The notes under the pieces were generated by a model. That model was not told the origin of the DNA. It searched no databases and saw only the letters and a program-made list of their open reading frames with translations. Positions 24,516 through 35,364 of a DNA stretch of 64,000 nt are shown piece by piece. Position numbers and translations under genes: made by a program. This DNA comes from Lasiosphaeria ovina (lineage: Eukaryota; Ascomycota; Sordariomycetes; Sordariales; Lasiosphaeriaceae), in contig JAULSN010000002.1 of the NCBI GenBank assembly GCA_033439765.1, positions 5,704,001-5,768,000 on the forward strand, in the 5' to 3' direction. Each line of letters starts with the position of its first letter. The stretch's first letter is position 1.

Positions 24516-24725
24516 TAGAGGGAGCTGCATCGTCATTTTCGTCGGGCGAAGGCGAGCGCGAGGCCATTTCTATCGCTAGTTAGCCTCGTAGATTGAAGAT
24601 GAAGCGGTGCACCTACTTGCGCGGCGATAAAATCGCAGTGTTGTTGTTGTAGCTCAATTGACGGTATTGTGGTGGTGTTGTGGTTGAACGTGGAAGGTTT
24701 TGGTGGATTTAGCGGATGCCTTCAA

Positions 24726-24910
24726 TAGTAGGTAAAATTGGCCCGGGCGCAGGGTGTAGGCCCGGGCGCAGGGCGTAGGCAGTGGATTTGGCGATGGCCT
24801 CAATTGCAGGTAAAAATTGGCCCGGGCGCAGGGCGTAGGCAGTGGATTTGGCGATGGCCTTAATTGTAGGTAAAAACTGGCCCGGGCGCAGGGTGCGGGT
24901 GCAGGGTGCG
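24726..24910. repeat. Subterminal tandem repeats of the MULE
   Basis: A unit of about 67 bases (GGCCCGGGCGCAGGG, then GTAGGCAGTGGATTTGGCGA, then an AATTG-AGGTAAAAA block) is repeated roughly two and a half times between the right TIR and the transposase start. Subterminal repeats are common in MULEs and may bind transposase. Confidence 0.75.
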
Positions 24911-24974
24911 GGCAGCCATCTGAAGAAGCCTTCAATCCATTGAACTAGGCTTTTTAAGGTGTAAAAATCCGATT

Positions 24975-25070
24975 TTGGCTGGGCTAGTGGCTTGGCGCCC
25001 TGGCGCGCATGTCACTTTTTGTACACTACTGTCCCAAAAGACGGTTGTTACTGTTCAAATAGACTGCCTC
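24975..25070 (-). repeat. Right TIR of the MULE
   Basis: Inverse of 14466-14560. Its outer edge lies 82 bases before the ATG of the aspartyl aminopeptidase gene. Confidence 0.85.
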
Positions 25071-25152
25071 TTCTTTTTCTTGTTCATCTCGTGATACGGA
25101 TGCTGCTACACACAACTCAAGAGTTACAGCTACACGGACCCGGACCGCAGCC

Positions 25153-26703
25153 ATGGCGCCCCCGAAGTCGGCCACCGACTTTCTCGACTTTGTGAATGCC
25201 TCTCCCACCCGTAAGCAGCCCGCATTCCAAGTTCTGTGAAATCGACTTGACTGACTCCCATGGGTAGCCTACCATGCCGTGGCCGAGTCTGCCGCCCTGC
25301 TCCGAAAGGCCGGGTTCCAGCTGCTCCGCGAGCGCGACAACTGGTCCGCCGCCTCGTCGGCCGTCAAGCCCGGCGGCAAGTACTACCTGACGCGCAACGG
25401 CTCGTCCATCGTGGCCTTTGCCGTCGGCGCCAAGTGGCGGCCCGGCAACCCCATCGCCATGGTCGGCGCCCACACCGACTCGCCCTGTCTCCGCATCAAG
25501 CCGGTCAGCAAGAGGTCGGCCAACGGCTTCATGCAGGTCGGCGTCGAGACCTACGGCGGCGGCATCTGGCACACCTGGTTCGACCGTGACCTGAGCGTCG
25601 CCGGCCGCGTCCTCGTCAAGGACGGAAACGGCAACTTCGAGCAGAAGCTCGTCAAGGTCGACCGCCCCATCCTGCGCGTCCCCCACCTGGCCATCCACCT
25701 CAACCGCGAGCCCAGCTTCAACCCAAACAAGGAGGACGAGCTGCTGCCCATCGCCGGCCTGGTCGCCGCCGAACTGAACCGCACCGGTGCCGACGCTGAC
25801 CCCGCCGCTGCTGACGCAAAGGACGAGCTCGAAGCCGAGTTTCAGCCCCTCAAGGCCCTCTCGGAGCGCCACCACCCCTACCTCCTGGAAGTCGTCGCCA
25901 GCGAGATCGCCGTCGGGCCCTCCGACATTGTCGACTTTGAGCTCGTGCTCTACGACACGCAAAAGCCGTGCCTGGGCGGCCTCCACGACGAGTTCATCTT
26001 CTCGGCCCGCCTCGACAACCTCAACATGACGTACTGCAGCGTCATGGGCCTGATCTCGTCGGTCGAGTCGGCGAGCCTCGACGCCGACTCGAGCATCCGC
26101 CTGATCGCCTGCTTCGACCACGAGGAGATTGGCTCGCTGTCGGCCCACGGCGCCGACTCGAACCTCCTCCCGGCCATCCTGCGCCGGCTGTCGATCCTGC
26201 CGCCGGCCGTGTCCGAATCATCGTCGGACGGCTCGTACGAGCACGTCGGCGACGCCGAGTCGGCGACGGCTTTCGAGCAGACGCTGAGCACGTCGTTCCT
26301 CGTGTCGGCCGACATGGCGCACAGCGTGCACCCCAACTACTCGCGCAAGTACGAGGCCAACCACCAGCCCGAAATGAACAAGGGCACCGTCATCAAGGTC
26401 AACGCTAACCAGCGCTACGCCACCAACTCGCCCGGCATCGTGCTCGTGCAGGAGGCCGCCCGCCGCGCCGCCGTCCCCCTCCAGCTCTTCGTCGTCAAGA
26501 ACGACTCCCCCTGCGGCAGCACCATCGGCCCCATGCTGTCCGCCAAGATGGGCGTCCGCACACTCGACCTCGGCAACCCCCAGCTGAGCATGCACAGCAT
26601 CCGCGAGACGGCCGGCTCCCACGACGTCGAGCATGCCATCAGGCTGCTTGACAGCTTCCTCAGCAACTACGGCGAGCTCGAGAGCAAGATTCTTGTTGAC
26701 TAG
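25153..26703 (+). CDS. APE4: Aspartyl aminopeptidase, peptidase family M18
   Basis: Two exons, 25153-25210 and 25268-26703, with a 57-base intron (GTAAGC...TAG); 497 residues, normal for DNPEP/Ape4. The splice joins SPT to PYHAV, giving the family hallmark SPTPYHAV at residues 17-24. Metal and catalytic residues are in place: H88 in GAHTDSP, D269 in RLDN, E305-E306 in DHEEIGS, D368 in SADMAHS and H462 in MHSIRE. It removes N-terminal Asp or Glu from peptides as a dodecameric zinc enzyme. There is no signal peptide, so it is probably cytosolic with delivery to the vacuole possible, as for yeast Ape4. The third-base GC bias is strong and no lesion is seen. A MULE TIR lies 82 bases upstream of the ATG, so the promoter is partly transposon DNA. 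Confidence 0.96.
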
Positions 26704-28931
26704 TGGTGGTTGTGAATAAGAGGGAGGATGGCAGCCGGTTATGGGTAATAGCCAAAACGAAAATACTGAAAATACTTGTGTGTATATGGGGTTCGCTGTG
26801 CAAACTGTCGTTTATTTATTTATCTTGGTGGCCAGCCAGCCAGCTTGCCTCTTAGACCACAATAATACAAAAGGCGGTTGACAGCCATACGATGGGACAA
26901 CGAAGCCCACTCTGTGGGCAAGTCGCTAAACCATTCATCCCCCCCCCCCCCCCCCAATGATTGATATACATGTATGCATGTCTGTATAGCATCCATGTCC
27001 TGTGCCACATCCGCCCCGTCGGCGGCCCGTCTGATGATATACGTCTAGACGCCTCTCCCCCACCAGGCTTCAGATAGTCGCATGCGGATTTCTGGCAAAG
27101 CCAATAAGCCGCGGATGCGGTAGCGAGGCACGTGGCTGACTGGCTTACTGACTGACAGTTAGACTGGTTTATTGAAGCATGCATGTTTGTTTTGTACACG
27201 CATGCGTGGCAGGGTATCTATCTAGGCTGGTAGAGATGCCTGTCTATATTTGTAGATGTAGCTTGAAAAGAGGGGAGGAGATGTTGGTTTTGTTTGGATT
27301 CATCCCCTTTTTCATCCCGTTTATTGTTTTGCTCGGAACGTGACGCGGGCTGGGTTCGGTTGCCGGCTTTCATCCGTTCATTCATTCACTTGCTGCTTAA
27401 CTATCTTATACATGGTAACTGTGTACGTGCGTAGACGTGTAATTGCCTTGGTTGCAACAGAAAAGGCTATATAGTGAGCCGATGGTTTGCCTCTGAGTTT
27501 GAGTCTAATTAGGGAGTTAATAGCTAGCCTGCCGCCTCTAGGTTGGCAGCAGCACAAAGGGGTAGTTACCTAGTTAGCCAGAGCTTTACTTCCGGGTTTG
27601 AATCCCGTTTGGAGGCAGTAGTATACACGTTAACTCTGAATTAGTAGCAAAAGGGAGGTACCCAGTTAGCCAGTGCTGTACTTCCGAGTTCGAGTCTGGT
27701 TACAAACCAGTAACCGGCTTGTTCTCTCCAGGTTGGCAACAGAAAAGAGGCTAATTCCTGCGTGGTTCCTCCCAAGAAAAGCCCCAGTTGGGAGCCAGTT
27801 ATTGTGCTGTTATGCCTTAGTTATGGTCTAGACTATCTATCTACTCAATCATACTCTAGGCATGCTCCTAATTACAACTCAATTATTCTCTAGTTACAAC
27901 TCCGTTATCCCCCAGTCACGACCTTGCTGTCCCCCAGCTGTAACAAAACAGGAACCTCCAACGTATTCAACAGCCCCTGTCTCTCAGAGGGCTTTTTAAC
28001 GGAAACGATACTGCCTCGTAATCTCGGCATACACCACTAACACTGTACACCGGGGAGACGTAGACCCCTATTTCTAGCATGCCGTAGTAGTGAAGACGAA
28101 AAACTGTCTTTCAAAAGCCTCTTCACAGCTACGTACCTACCATCCCGACCAACTCTTCACGCATATTTGAAAAATGGGAAGAAGCAACATATCACCTTCA
28201 CCACCGGATAGCAAACTACACCACACACTACACACCACACACCACACATCACACACCTCGGGCCAAGTTCCGCTTTCAACATCTTGGCATGTTTGTTTGT
28301 ATCTAGGTCTAGATATCGCTGATACCCGCGCTCGACCGAGCTCGAGTTCGAGTTCGCATTCGTTCAACGTCGGGACGACGACGACGACGACGCTCCACCC
28401 AACCCAACCAAACCAACACAAGCATCAGAAGCTAGCTCTCCTCCCAAAGACCCGAGGACACACCGACCTCCGTTGCAGTCAAAGAACGAAACGATACAGT
28501 GTGACCCCATAAGTTCCAGGAACATGTTTGAGCTCCTTCCCGCCTCCCGGCACCGGCTCGCGAACCAAAGACCACCTACAAGGGCCATCCTCTAAATCCG
28601 GTAGGCCCAGTCTCGCCTCCAAAAAATGCTCTCCTCCTGCTATGCGCACCCTTAGAGGGACGGGTACTCCAAGCCGCCAACGTAGGGCGAGAGAGAAAAT
28701 AGGAGATCTATCTAGTTCCAGAGTTGATATATGTGTGTGCATTTTATTGTCTTGTGCCTCGCTATGTCTGTCGTTCTCGTCATTGAGAACCCTCCACCGC
28801 CGCTCCGAACCACCAAGAACTCCGGCAATGCATGCATAACTTCTCGATTCCCGCTCCGAGTAAATTCAAAAGGAAATAAGTTGGCCCTCGACAGCTGTTT
28901 AGAGCTCACCTCTTCACTGCTGTATCTCCAG
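26704..28931. other. Convergent intergenic region with repeats
   Basis: 3' flanks of the aminopeptidase (plus) and LOS1 (minus). It contains a C17 run at 26939-26955 and the tandem repeat array described at 27450-27760. I see no supportable gene; open frames are short. Confidence 0.6.
27450..27760. repeat. Degenerate tandem array of about 94-bp units with Pol III B-box-like cores
   Basis: Units start near 27450, 27541, 27640 and 27731, each with GGTTG(G)CARCAG-like text followed by AAAGG. Three contain a core resembling a tRNA B box: GAGTTTGAGTCTAA, GGGTTTGAATCCCG and GAGTTCGAGTCTGG, preceded by TAGTTAGCCAG or CAGTTAGCCAG. They do not fold as tRNAs. A tRNA-derived SINE-like origin is possible. 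Confidence 0.5.
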
Positions 28932-31900
28932 CTACGAGCGATTCTTCAACAGGTTCTGGACATACGTCGTCAAGACCCTCCGGTCCGTCGACGTTGTCAA
29001 AACGCGCACAAACTCCGAGCCGTCTATTCCAAGCGGCGGCAGCGTGACGCTTTGCAGATGACGAATGAAGGCATCTCCAATCTTGGTGTAAATGGTTTGT
29101 TGGAGACCCGTCACCTCGTTAAGGATCTGCCTCGTCTGCGCGTCGCTGAACGGCTTGAAGTTTGGATCCTGCAAGACATCCCAGCACGCCGTATGGAATC
29201 TATCCATCATGAACTGGTCAAACCCTTGAAAGGCAGGCGCAGGAGCCCTAGTGACTGTGGGACTCTCCGAGACTGTCGCAACGTCGGGCCCACCCCACTG
29301 GGCAGCCATGCGCGCAAGAACATTAAATCCGGTGCGGCTGGTCCCAAGGTTCGCGTGGATGATCGTCTTGGATATTGTGATGATGGACGCGACGAGAGAG
29401 TCGAAGATGCCCTGGTTGGCCGCGCTCACCAGGACGCCCCCGAGCTCGTTGGCGAGGATAACCTGCACGAACGAGACGTACTCCCGCCGCAGCTCCTGCA
29501 GCTGAATCTCATCGTCGGTGCCGCTGATGGGCTCAGACAGGCCAACAAATACCCGCTCAAGCAGCGGCGTCAGCAGGAGATCGAGGATGGTATAAATCTC
29601 CCCCTTGAAGTTGTAGACTACCTGCTCCAGCAATCGGAGGAACATTGCCATCTCGTCCTTACTAGAGCTACGAGATAGCAATCCTTCGATCCACTGAGGG
29701 AGCTGCGGCAAGACGGCGGCGCCAAGAACACCGAGCAGCCGCGAAAAGGCCGAGCGGCACGCCGCGCGAATCTCTCCGTTAGAGTTCAGCTCGTTGAGAG
29801 CAATGAGGATGGCTTCCGCAGCTCTGGAGAACTCGTCCGAGATGGCCTTGGGAGGTGGCGGCTTTGTGCTCGCCTGGTTGGAACTGGAATCGGCAAAGCC
29901 GCTTGCCAAAGTGCCCAGAGCCATCACGATATGGTGGATCTGCAGAATGGCCTGCGCATCACCGGCCTTTGCCCGTGGCAGGTGCACTCTCATGTCTTCA
30001 AAGAGCGGTGCCATGACCGAGTGTGCGTAGGCTGCCTGGTCGGCGGCCGGCGTGGCCGCGGTCGAGGATATGCACCCGATGGCCTCAAAGAGGTAGAGCT
30101 GGCTGTTGAACACGGCGTCGGCTGAGTGGTCGGATTCATCCGAAGACATGTCGTCGTCGGCATCGTTGGCTGGCATCTCGGCCTTGATTGGCAACAGGTC
30201 GCTGATAGACTCAATGACCGTCTTGGCCACGTTGCCAACCTGTGCCCTCAGCTGCTTCACAAACCTCAGGAACAAGTACCAGGACCGGGTCCGGATCCTC
30301 ACGTGCTCGTGATGCACTAGCCGCACAAAGTTTTCGAGCACTTGGGGTATATAGCGCTGCTGCGTCTCGAAGAAAACGTAGTACCGGACGCAGATCTCCA
30401 TGTATTGGAGCAGAATGGCCGGATGGGGGTAGTTCGCGATGCCTGCAGACGTGTAAGTAATAGCCCCTATCAAGTAAAGACTCTGGAACATGTCCCACCT
30501 GACTCAACCAGTTTGCTCATCATGACGCCGAGCCGGTCAACCGCCACCGCGTTTGGCTGGCTCTTATGCGCAATCCCAGCGTTCGGCAGAGCCAGTTCGC
30601 CAAATAGATAGATCTCGTGAAGAGCTAAATCAATGTCTCTCCAGTCCATGTGTGATCCTTGCTGCCCAAGAGTCGAAAACATGTTGCCAACCAGGTTGCT
30701 CAGAAACTCAATGTAGAGATCCTGGTCGACGGCCGCAACGCTCTTCTGGAGAATCTGGAGTCTCTTACGTAGCTCCTGAAACTCGGCCTCATCTGTCTGC
30801 TCGTCTTCGTTGCCCCAAGACGACGTCTCGTCGTATCTCATTTTAGAGACAATGGCATTTAGGATCGGGGGAAGCATGCCGGCATACGCCGGAGGGAGCG
30901 TGCCAACCTTTCGGAGGAAGGTCAACAGATCAGTGAGAGACGGGATGACGGTAGAGCAGATCTCGTCAAATTCGTCCGTGAAAAGACGCAGGAGGGACGG
31001 CAAAAAGTCTCGGAGCAGCTGTTCAGCCTTTCCTCGCGTGTCATTTTCAACCTTGTTGTCCTCTAGAACGCGTACTACATCCGCCATGATTGTATTGAGC
31101 AGCTTGGCCACCGCTTCGGCGAGGTCCGTGTCGTAGCGGGGAGTGCCCTTGAAGTCGTTGAGAGGGGGGCTCGCAAGGAGCTGCGAGATGATTTCGCGGA
31201 GGTTGAGGAACACGATCATGTCCGTCTTGTCACTCGCCTTCATCTTCTTGGCCACAATCTCGGTCAACGTGTCGACGGCCGTGTCCCTCACCTTGTCCTC
31301 GCTCCCCGTCGGGCTCGTCCGCCCGATCAGCGGCAGCAAGAGATTGAGCATTTCCTGGTTGATCACCAGCGAGATTTCCGTCCAGCTGACCCACTTGCCT
31401 ATGACTTTCAACGTCATCTCGACCACGTTGTCGTCGCGGTTCCCGTACTTGGCCAGAACATCTCGCCACGATTTTGCAATCTTCTGCATGTCGCGCACCC
31501 GAACCAGGTCCTTCAGGTCGCTGTTCCGCTTCGGCTCGTTTGCCTGTCGACTCAGCGACAGGTCCGCAATCTCGTCGTGGATGGAGCCGATGATGCGTAG
31601 GTACATGACGACGCCAGGGAGGTTATCCTGGCTGTCTGGCGACAGGGCTGCCAGGGCCAGGAAGTCGTCGATAAACGTCTCCCAACCATCCTTGTAGAGG
31701 GCAACGAACAGGTTCGTCAGGGTTTGGGTGAGCTTGTTTTGGAGGTGAGCCGGGTCGACCTGCTCCTGCGGGTTGCCGCCGTAGGTTTGTCTGATATATT
31801 CGATGAGCGAGTTCTTCAGGAAGAGGAGGCTGGCATGGTCGAGGGCCAGCGCATTGACTGCATTGTTGATGATTTCGAGAGACACCAGACGGACGACCTC

Positions 31901-32302
31901 GGACCGTCTCGGCGTCCGGGTGAAGAGGCTGGTGCAGACCTGCCAGGCCTGCGAGTCGGTTCGGAGCTGGTTAAGGAACTCGAAAGCCTGACGCTGCAGG
32001 GCCTGGTCGGCGTTGGGATTCCAGCCGATCTCGATCGCGCTCTCAATCTAAGCAAGCAGACGATATCAGCACTGGCCGGCCTTGCGGCGACGAGCTTTGG
32101 GGGGGCACATGTGTCCTCGGTTTAGGCACACAGCACGGCTGCCCTGCCCTGCCCGTAGCCCGCCTTGGGAATAGATGGACATTATTGTGGTGGGGTTGGG
32201 CGGTTGGCGGTGCTGCGGGGATTTGGCCCAGCGGCGACGACACACGACCCAACGAGGGAAAAAAAGGCGACAAAAAAAAAGGTTCCCTACCTGAGCGTCC
32301 AT
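28932..32302 (-). CDS. LOS1: tRNA exportin (exportin-T / Los1 / Xpot)
   Basis: Three exons on the minus strand: 32302-32291 (only MDAQ), 32047-30499 and 30442-28932; introns of 243 and 56 bases. The joined frame is 1023 residues, typical of the family. It starts MDAQIESAIEIGWNPNADQA and continues RTPRRSEVVRLVSLEIINNA, the importin-beta-like N-terminal region that binds Ran-GTP. The second splice gives KLVESGIANYPHPAILLQYM. The rest is helical HEAT-type repeat, with an acidic loop (NDADDDMSSDESDHS) about two thirds along. The protein carries mature tRNA from nucleus to cytoplasm with Ran-GTP. The next gene upstream, POB3, is on the same strand about 1 kb away. No lesion is seen. Confidence 0.94.
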
Positions 32303-33358
32303 AGCTTGACTGTCGATGTTTCACGGACGGGGAGTAGGAAGTCCAACAGCAGGCGGGTGGTGGGTTCTGCAAAGCTGCTATAATTTGGGCAGCCGTGTGA
32401 GAAAGAGACTCGGCATTCTCAGGACGGGCAGGTGTGGCGCCCCAGTCGCATGCTCCCAGGCAGAACCTAGTAGTACCTAGGCCTCCATCTGGTATGTAAA
32501 ATTTACTTTACTGCTTGGTAGACCCGGGGGTGGCAGAGGCAAAAAAATGTGTGTGTGCTGGCGAAAACGGAGAGGAGGAGCTGAGGAAAGCCTCGAGAAA
32601 AAGAGAAGCAATATCACGTTTGGCTAATAAAAAAAGTCGGCGGTGTCTACAAGAACAAAGACGGCCTGGAATTGAGGCACAGTTGAAAGAGGCGGTGGAG
32701 CATGAAATGAAAAAGTCAAATCGATTTCAATCTGCCCCCGCCGTTTCTCGGTGGCACTGGGCTGGAGGGGCTGGAGTGGACTGACGTTTGGCGGGGTTCC
32801 ATTACGCACGTGCCACGTACCCTTAGGCGCCTGCTGTCTCGGTACGTAGGCACCTAAATACACGAGCCTCGAGGCTGGCCCGGGGGCTTGACCCGCCAAC
32901 TCCTCATGCTATTAGTGAAGAGTTAGGTTATAGAGTGTAGACCACGAGTCATCCTGATATTAGCGAGTAGGAGGAGCTCACTCTCCAAGAACGTGGCAAC
33001 ACCCGACTGAGGCTATTGTGCAGCAAACAAGAACAATAAAAGACCTTTCTTGGCAAGAAAAATAAAGGCCATTTAAGATATCATCGTTTCCCCCTTTTTG
33101 TGAATGTGTCCGTAATTATTCGGAAAAATCCTCGCAGTTTTCCCTCGCGCGAGATTCGGATTGGTGCTTCAAAGCCGCCAACATGGAAGTGGCCAAATCT
33201 GGATGTCACTCCCCGATTCATCGCCACGGACGACATTTAAATACACGCATGGGCCCCCATGCCACCCCGGAACGCCAGAATACCCTACCGCCAGAAATTA
33301 TCTACCTCCAGTCTCACTGTGCCGGCCAAGTTGTCCAGCCCGCCAGCGGTCTGTTTAC
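32303..33358. other. Intergenic region between POB3 3' end and LOS1 5' end
   Basis: About 1 kb with LOS1 promoter and POB3 3' untranslated sequence. No further coding signal is seen. Confidence 0.6.
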
Positions 33359-35364
33359 TCAAGCAGTCTTTTTCTTCTTCTTGGGTGGCGCCTTTGCCTC
33401 CTTGTCTCCTTCTTCGTCGTCGTCGTCGTCGTCCTCGTCGTCATCCACCTGGTTGTCGACGTCGCTTTCTTGGCTGCCAGATCCATCGCTCTCGTGGTTG
33501 CTGTCATACTCTTCGGCAACGTCGCTGTCTGACTCGGCGCGGAAGTCGTCGTCCACACTCTCCTCATCCTCGTCGGCCGAGCCCCTGTCTGCCTTGGGAC
33601 CGACCACCTCCTCCTCGGAGCTGTCCATGACCTCGTCTCTCATAGCTGCGGCTAGGAGATTGGCGTCCTCGTCAATCTCATTCTTAACGCGTAGCCCCTT
33701 TAGCTTGAAAAAGTCCTCCAAAGCCTTCAGGTCTTCACGGTTAATGTTACTGAATTGGGAGGATCCCGCCCCGTTCTTCAAAAGAACGGTAATATCGAAA
33801 GTCGAAAGAGCAGATACCGCACCACCCACACGTGAGAAAGTGACCGATTGAGTCTGCTCGTACGAGATGTAGGTGGCTGGCTTGGGCACAAACATGAACG
33901 CCTTCTCCAGACAGTAGAGGAAGCCCTCACTGGCCTTGATTGAGCATTTGATGCCGTACTGCTGGCGGTGACTACGGGAAGTGTCAGTAAGCGCACGAAT
34001 TTATGAAAGCGAGTCACTCTTGGAGACCTACGTTGTAAAGTCCTTCGCCGGGGTGGTGACCTTCTTGTTCGCCAAGCCCTTGAAGATGTATGTGACGACC
34101 TGGTGGAGCGGCTGTTCGTAATGGCCGAGCAGCTTGTCCTTGTACTTGCCGTTGAGCTGCTCTTCGGAGAGGTTTAGGTCGAGCGTGACCTCTTCGTCCT
34201 GTTTGAACTGCATGACAATGAACGGGTACCGGGTCTGGCCTTGGCGTAGCGGGGGGTCTAGTCCGATGCAGAGCATGAAGTGAAGATCGTCGGGCTTAGG
34301 AAGTACCATAAACTTCTTAATGTGCTCGTACTGAAGCTTGTAGTCGTATGTCTTGCCACGGAGCCGGAATGATGCATCGTACATATCGATGTCGAACCGA
34401 CCTCTGGGTGCCGCGTTAGCAAACTATCAGCACAGTGAAGCTACACATGACCAACCTTGGCGTCAGATGCAGGACGTCCAGGAAGGTGGCAATGGTGTCG
34501 CCAGCCGTTTCCCCAATGTCCGCCTTCTCGATCAGCGTATCGTAAAAGAGCGTCACTGCGTTCTTTGCTTCCTCGTCCGCATCGCTTCCAGCCTCGCCCC
34601 CCTCGGCCTCTTTTCTCGTCGTAGTGCCGGGAATGTAGAAGCGCATCTCGACCAGCTGGTCCTTCCCGGCCAGCGCTCTCTTGCCCTTGCCCGAGCTCGC
34701 GCCGTTGTGGCCATTGGTCTTATCGCCCTCGGCGAGCGCGAACTCGATGGCGATTTCATTGCGGCCGGCGAGGTTCGTGTTGGATATCTCCGAATAGGGG
34801 ACCTCGAACGACGGCCGGTTCTGGACGTTGAAGGTGAGCTCGGCCTTACCAAATTCGGTCTTACCCCAATTCCAGCCGCGCAAAGAGTGTTCCTTGTTTT
34901 CGAGGTTCGTGCTGTACCAGTTCTTGAAGATTTTACTGAGGCGCTCGTAATCCTGCAGCGACAGACATTAGATTAGCATCAGCGCCTGGTGTCGGCACGC
35001 ATGCATCGACGTGTTTCGTACCTCTTGTTGGAACCCGTCCAGCTGGGTGATGCCCGAGTTTCTCTGCAAGATTTTCACCTCGTACCCCTTTGCAGCCCTA
35101 CTCCAGTGTGCGTTCGCAATGTTGCTTTGGTCGAGGGTGAAGGCATCGCCGCCGCCCGCAGGCTTCCAGCCCAGCCCGTTCTCGGCGAACCTGCACTTGC
35201 CATTTTCCTTGGACAAGTCCAAGTAGATGTTGTCAAAACTCTCACTGGGCATCTTGTTAGCGGTGTCGCAGGCGTGCGCCGAAAGGGACGGGAACTTTGG
35301 GGCAAGGCCGAGTGGGGTTTATGCGGTCTGGGACAGAAAGAACATTTACATACATAGCCGCCAT
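33359..35364 (-). CDS. POB3: FACT complex subunit Pob3 (SSRP1 homolog)
   Basis: Five exons on the minus strand: 35364-35354 (11 bases), 35244-35022, 34952-34456, 34403-34032 and 33971-33359; introns of 109, 69, 52 and 60 bases. The product is 571 residues. The tiny first exon joined across GTATGT...CAG gives MAAIESFDNIYLDLSK, the known Pob3 start, and so is preferred to the ATG at 35252. Order: N-terminal dimerisation/PH domain, SSRP1 PH domain (VLHLTPRGRFDIDMYDASFR), Rtt106-like PH domain (GIKCSIKASEGFLYCLEKAF), then an acidic Asp/Glu/Ser tail from about residue 470 and a final PPKKKKKTA. There is no HMG box, as in other fungal Pob3. With Spt16 it forms the histone chaperone that reorganises nucleosomes in transcription and replication. 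Confidence 0.95.

Larger units (their letters stand above)
14780..24567 (-). pseudogene. MULE transposase, RIP-degraded and interrupted
   Basis: The reading frame starts at the ATG at 24567 (MASRSPSPDE), passes an (Ala-Pro) repeat coded by a GGGCGC microsatellite, and reaches SLDDLMDDLHN followed by a stop where fungal MULEs have Trp. FAR1-like zinc-domain text follows (FAIKKLRIANNIKDFG, RDPKTLKCNYPFSVVAKAL). It is split at 23927/23149 by a solo LTR. The next part (KKVEYS, LEGLF, INNERxEGFNxLIDKV, ISDFDDTIRNIIIRIYPKV, FYINKNIVLYIYKKWDKKA) matches the MULE DDE domain. It is split again at 22643/16249, then continues with VEYSRAGVYK and TNKRLNFSHRTTSPIKALN, ending in Gly/Arg-rich text near 15100. 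Stops are TAG or TAA at positions where CAG, CAA or TGG is expected. At least one frameshift sits at the first LTR junction. Confidence 0.8.
14466..25070 (-). mobile_element. Mutator-like (MULE, Hop-type) DNA transposon carrying nested retroelements
   Basis: Terminal inverted repeats (14466-14560 and 24975-25070) start with GAGNNAGTCTATTTGAACAG; about 60 bases from 14471 are identical in the two arms, after which they diverge. The ends are flanked by the same 8 bases, TTCTTTTT (14458-14465 and 25071-25078), a plausible target duplication although pyrimidine-rich. The minus strand encodes a ruined transposase whose readable parts match fungal MULE (FAR1/MULE) transposases. Removing the Gypsy element and the two solo LTRs leaves roughly 3.4 kb, a normal size for a fungal MULE. 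The arms at 15200-16250 and 22640-24400 are AT-rich with many TA dinucleotides and TAG/TAA stops, typical of RIP. Confidence 0.85.

Noticed and set aside
25117..26148. 343-codon minus-strand ORF
   Set aside because: Antisense shadow of the aspartyl aminopeptidase; Val/Asp/Gly/Leu-rich text typical of the reverse complement of GC3-rich codons.
28731..29678. 315-codon plus-strand ORF
   Set aside because: Antisense to the last exon of LOS1; no family features.
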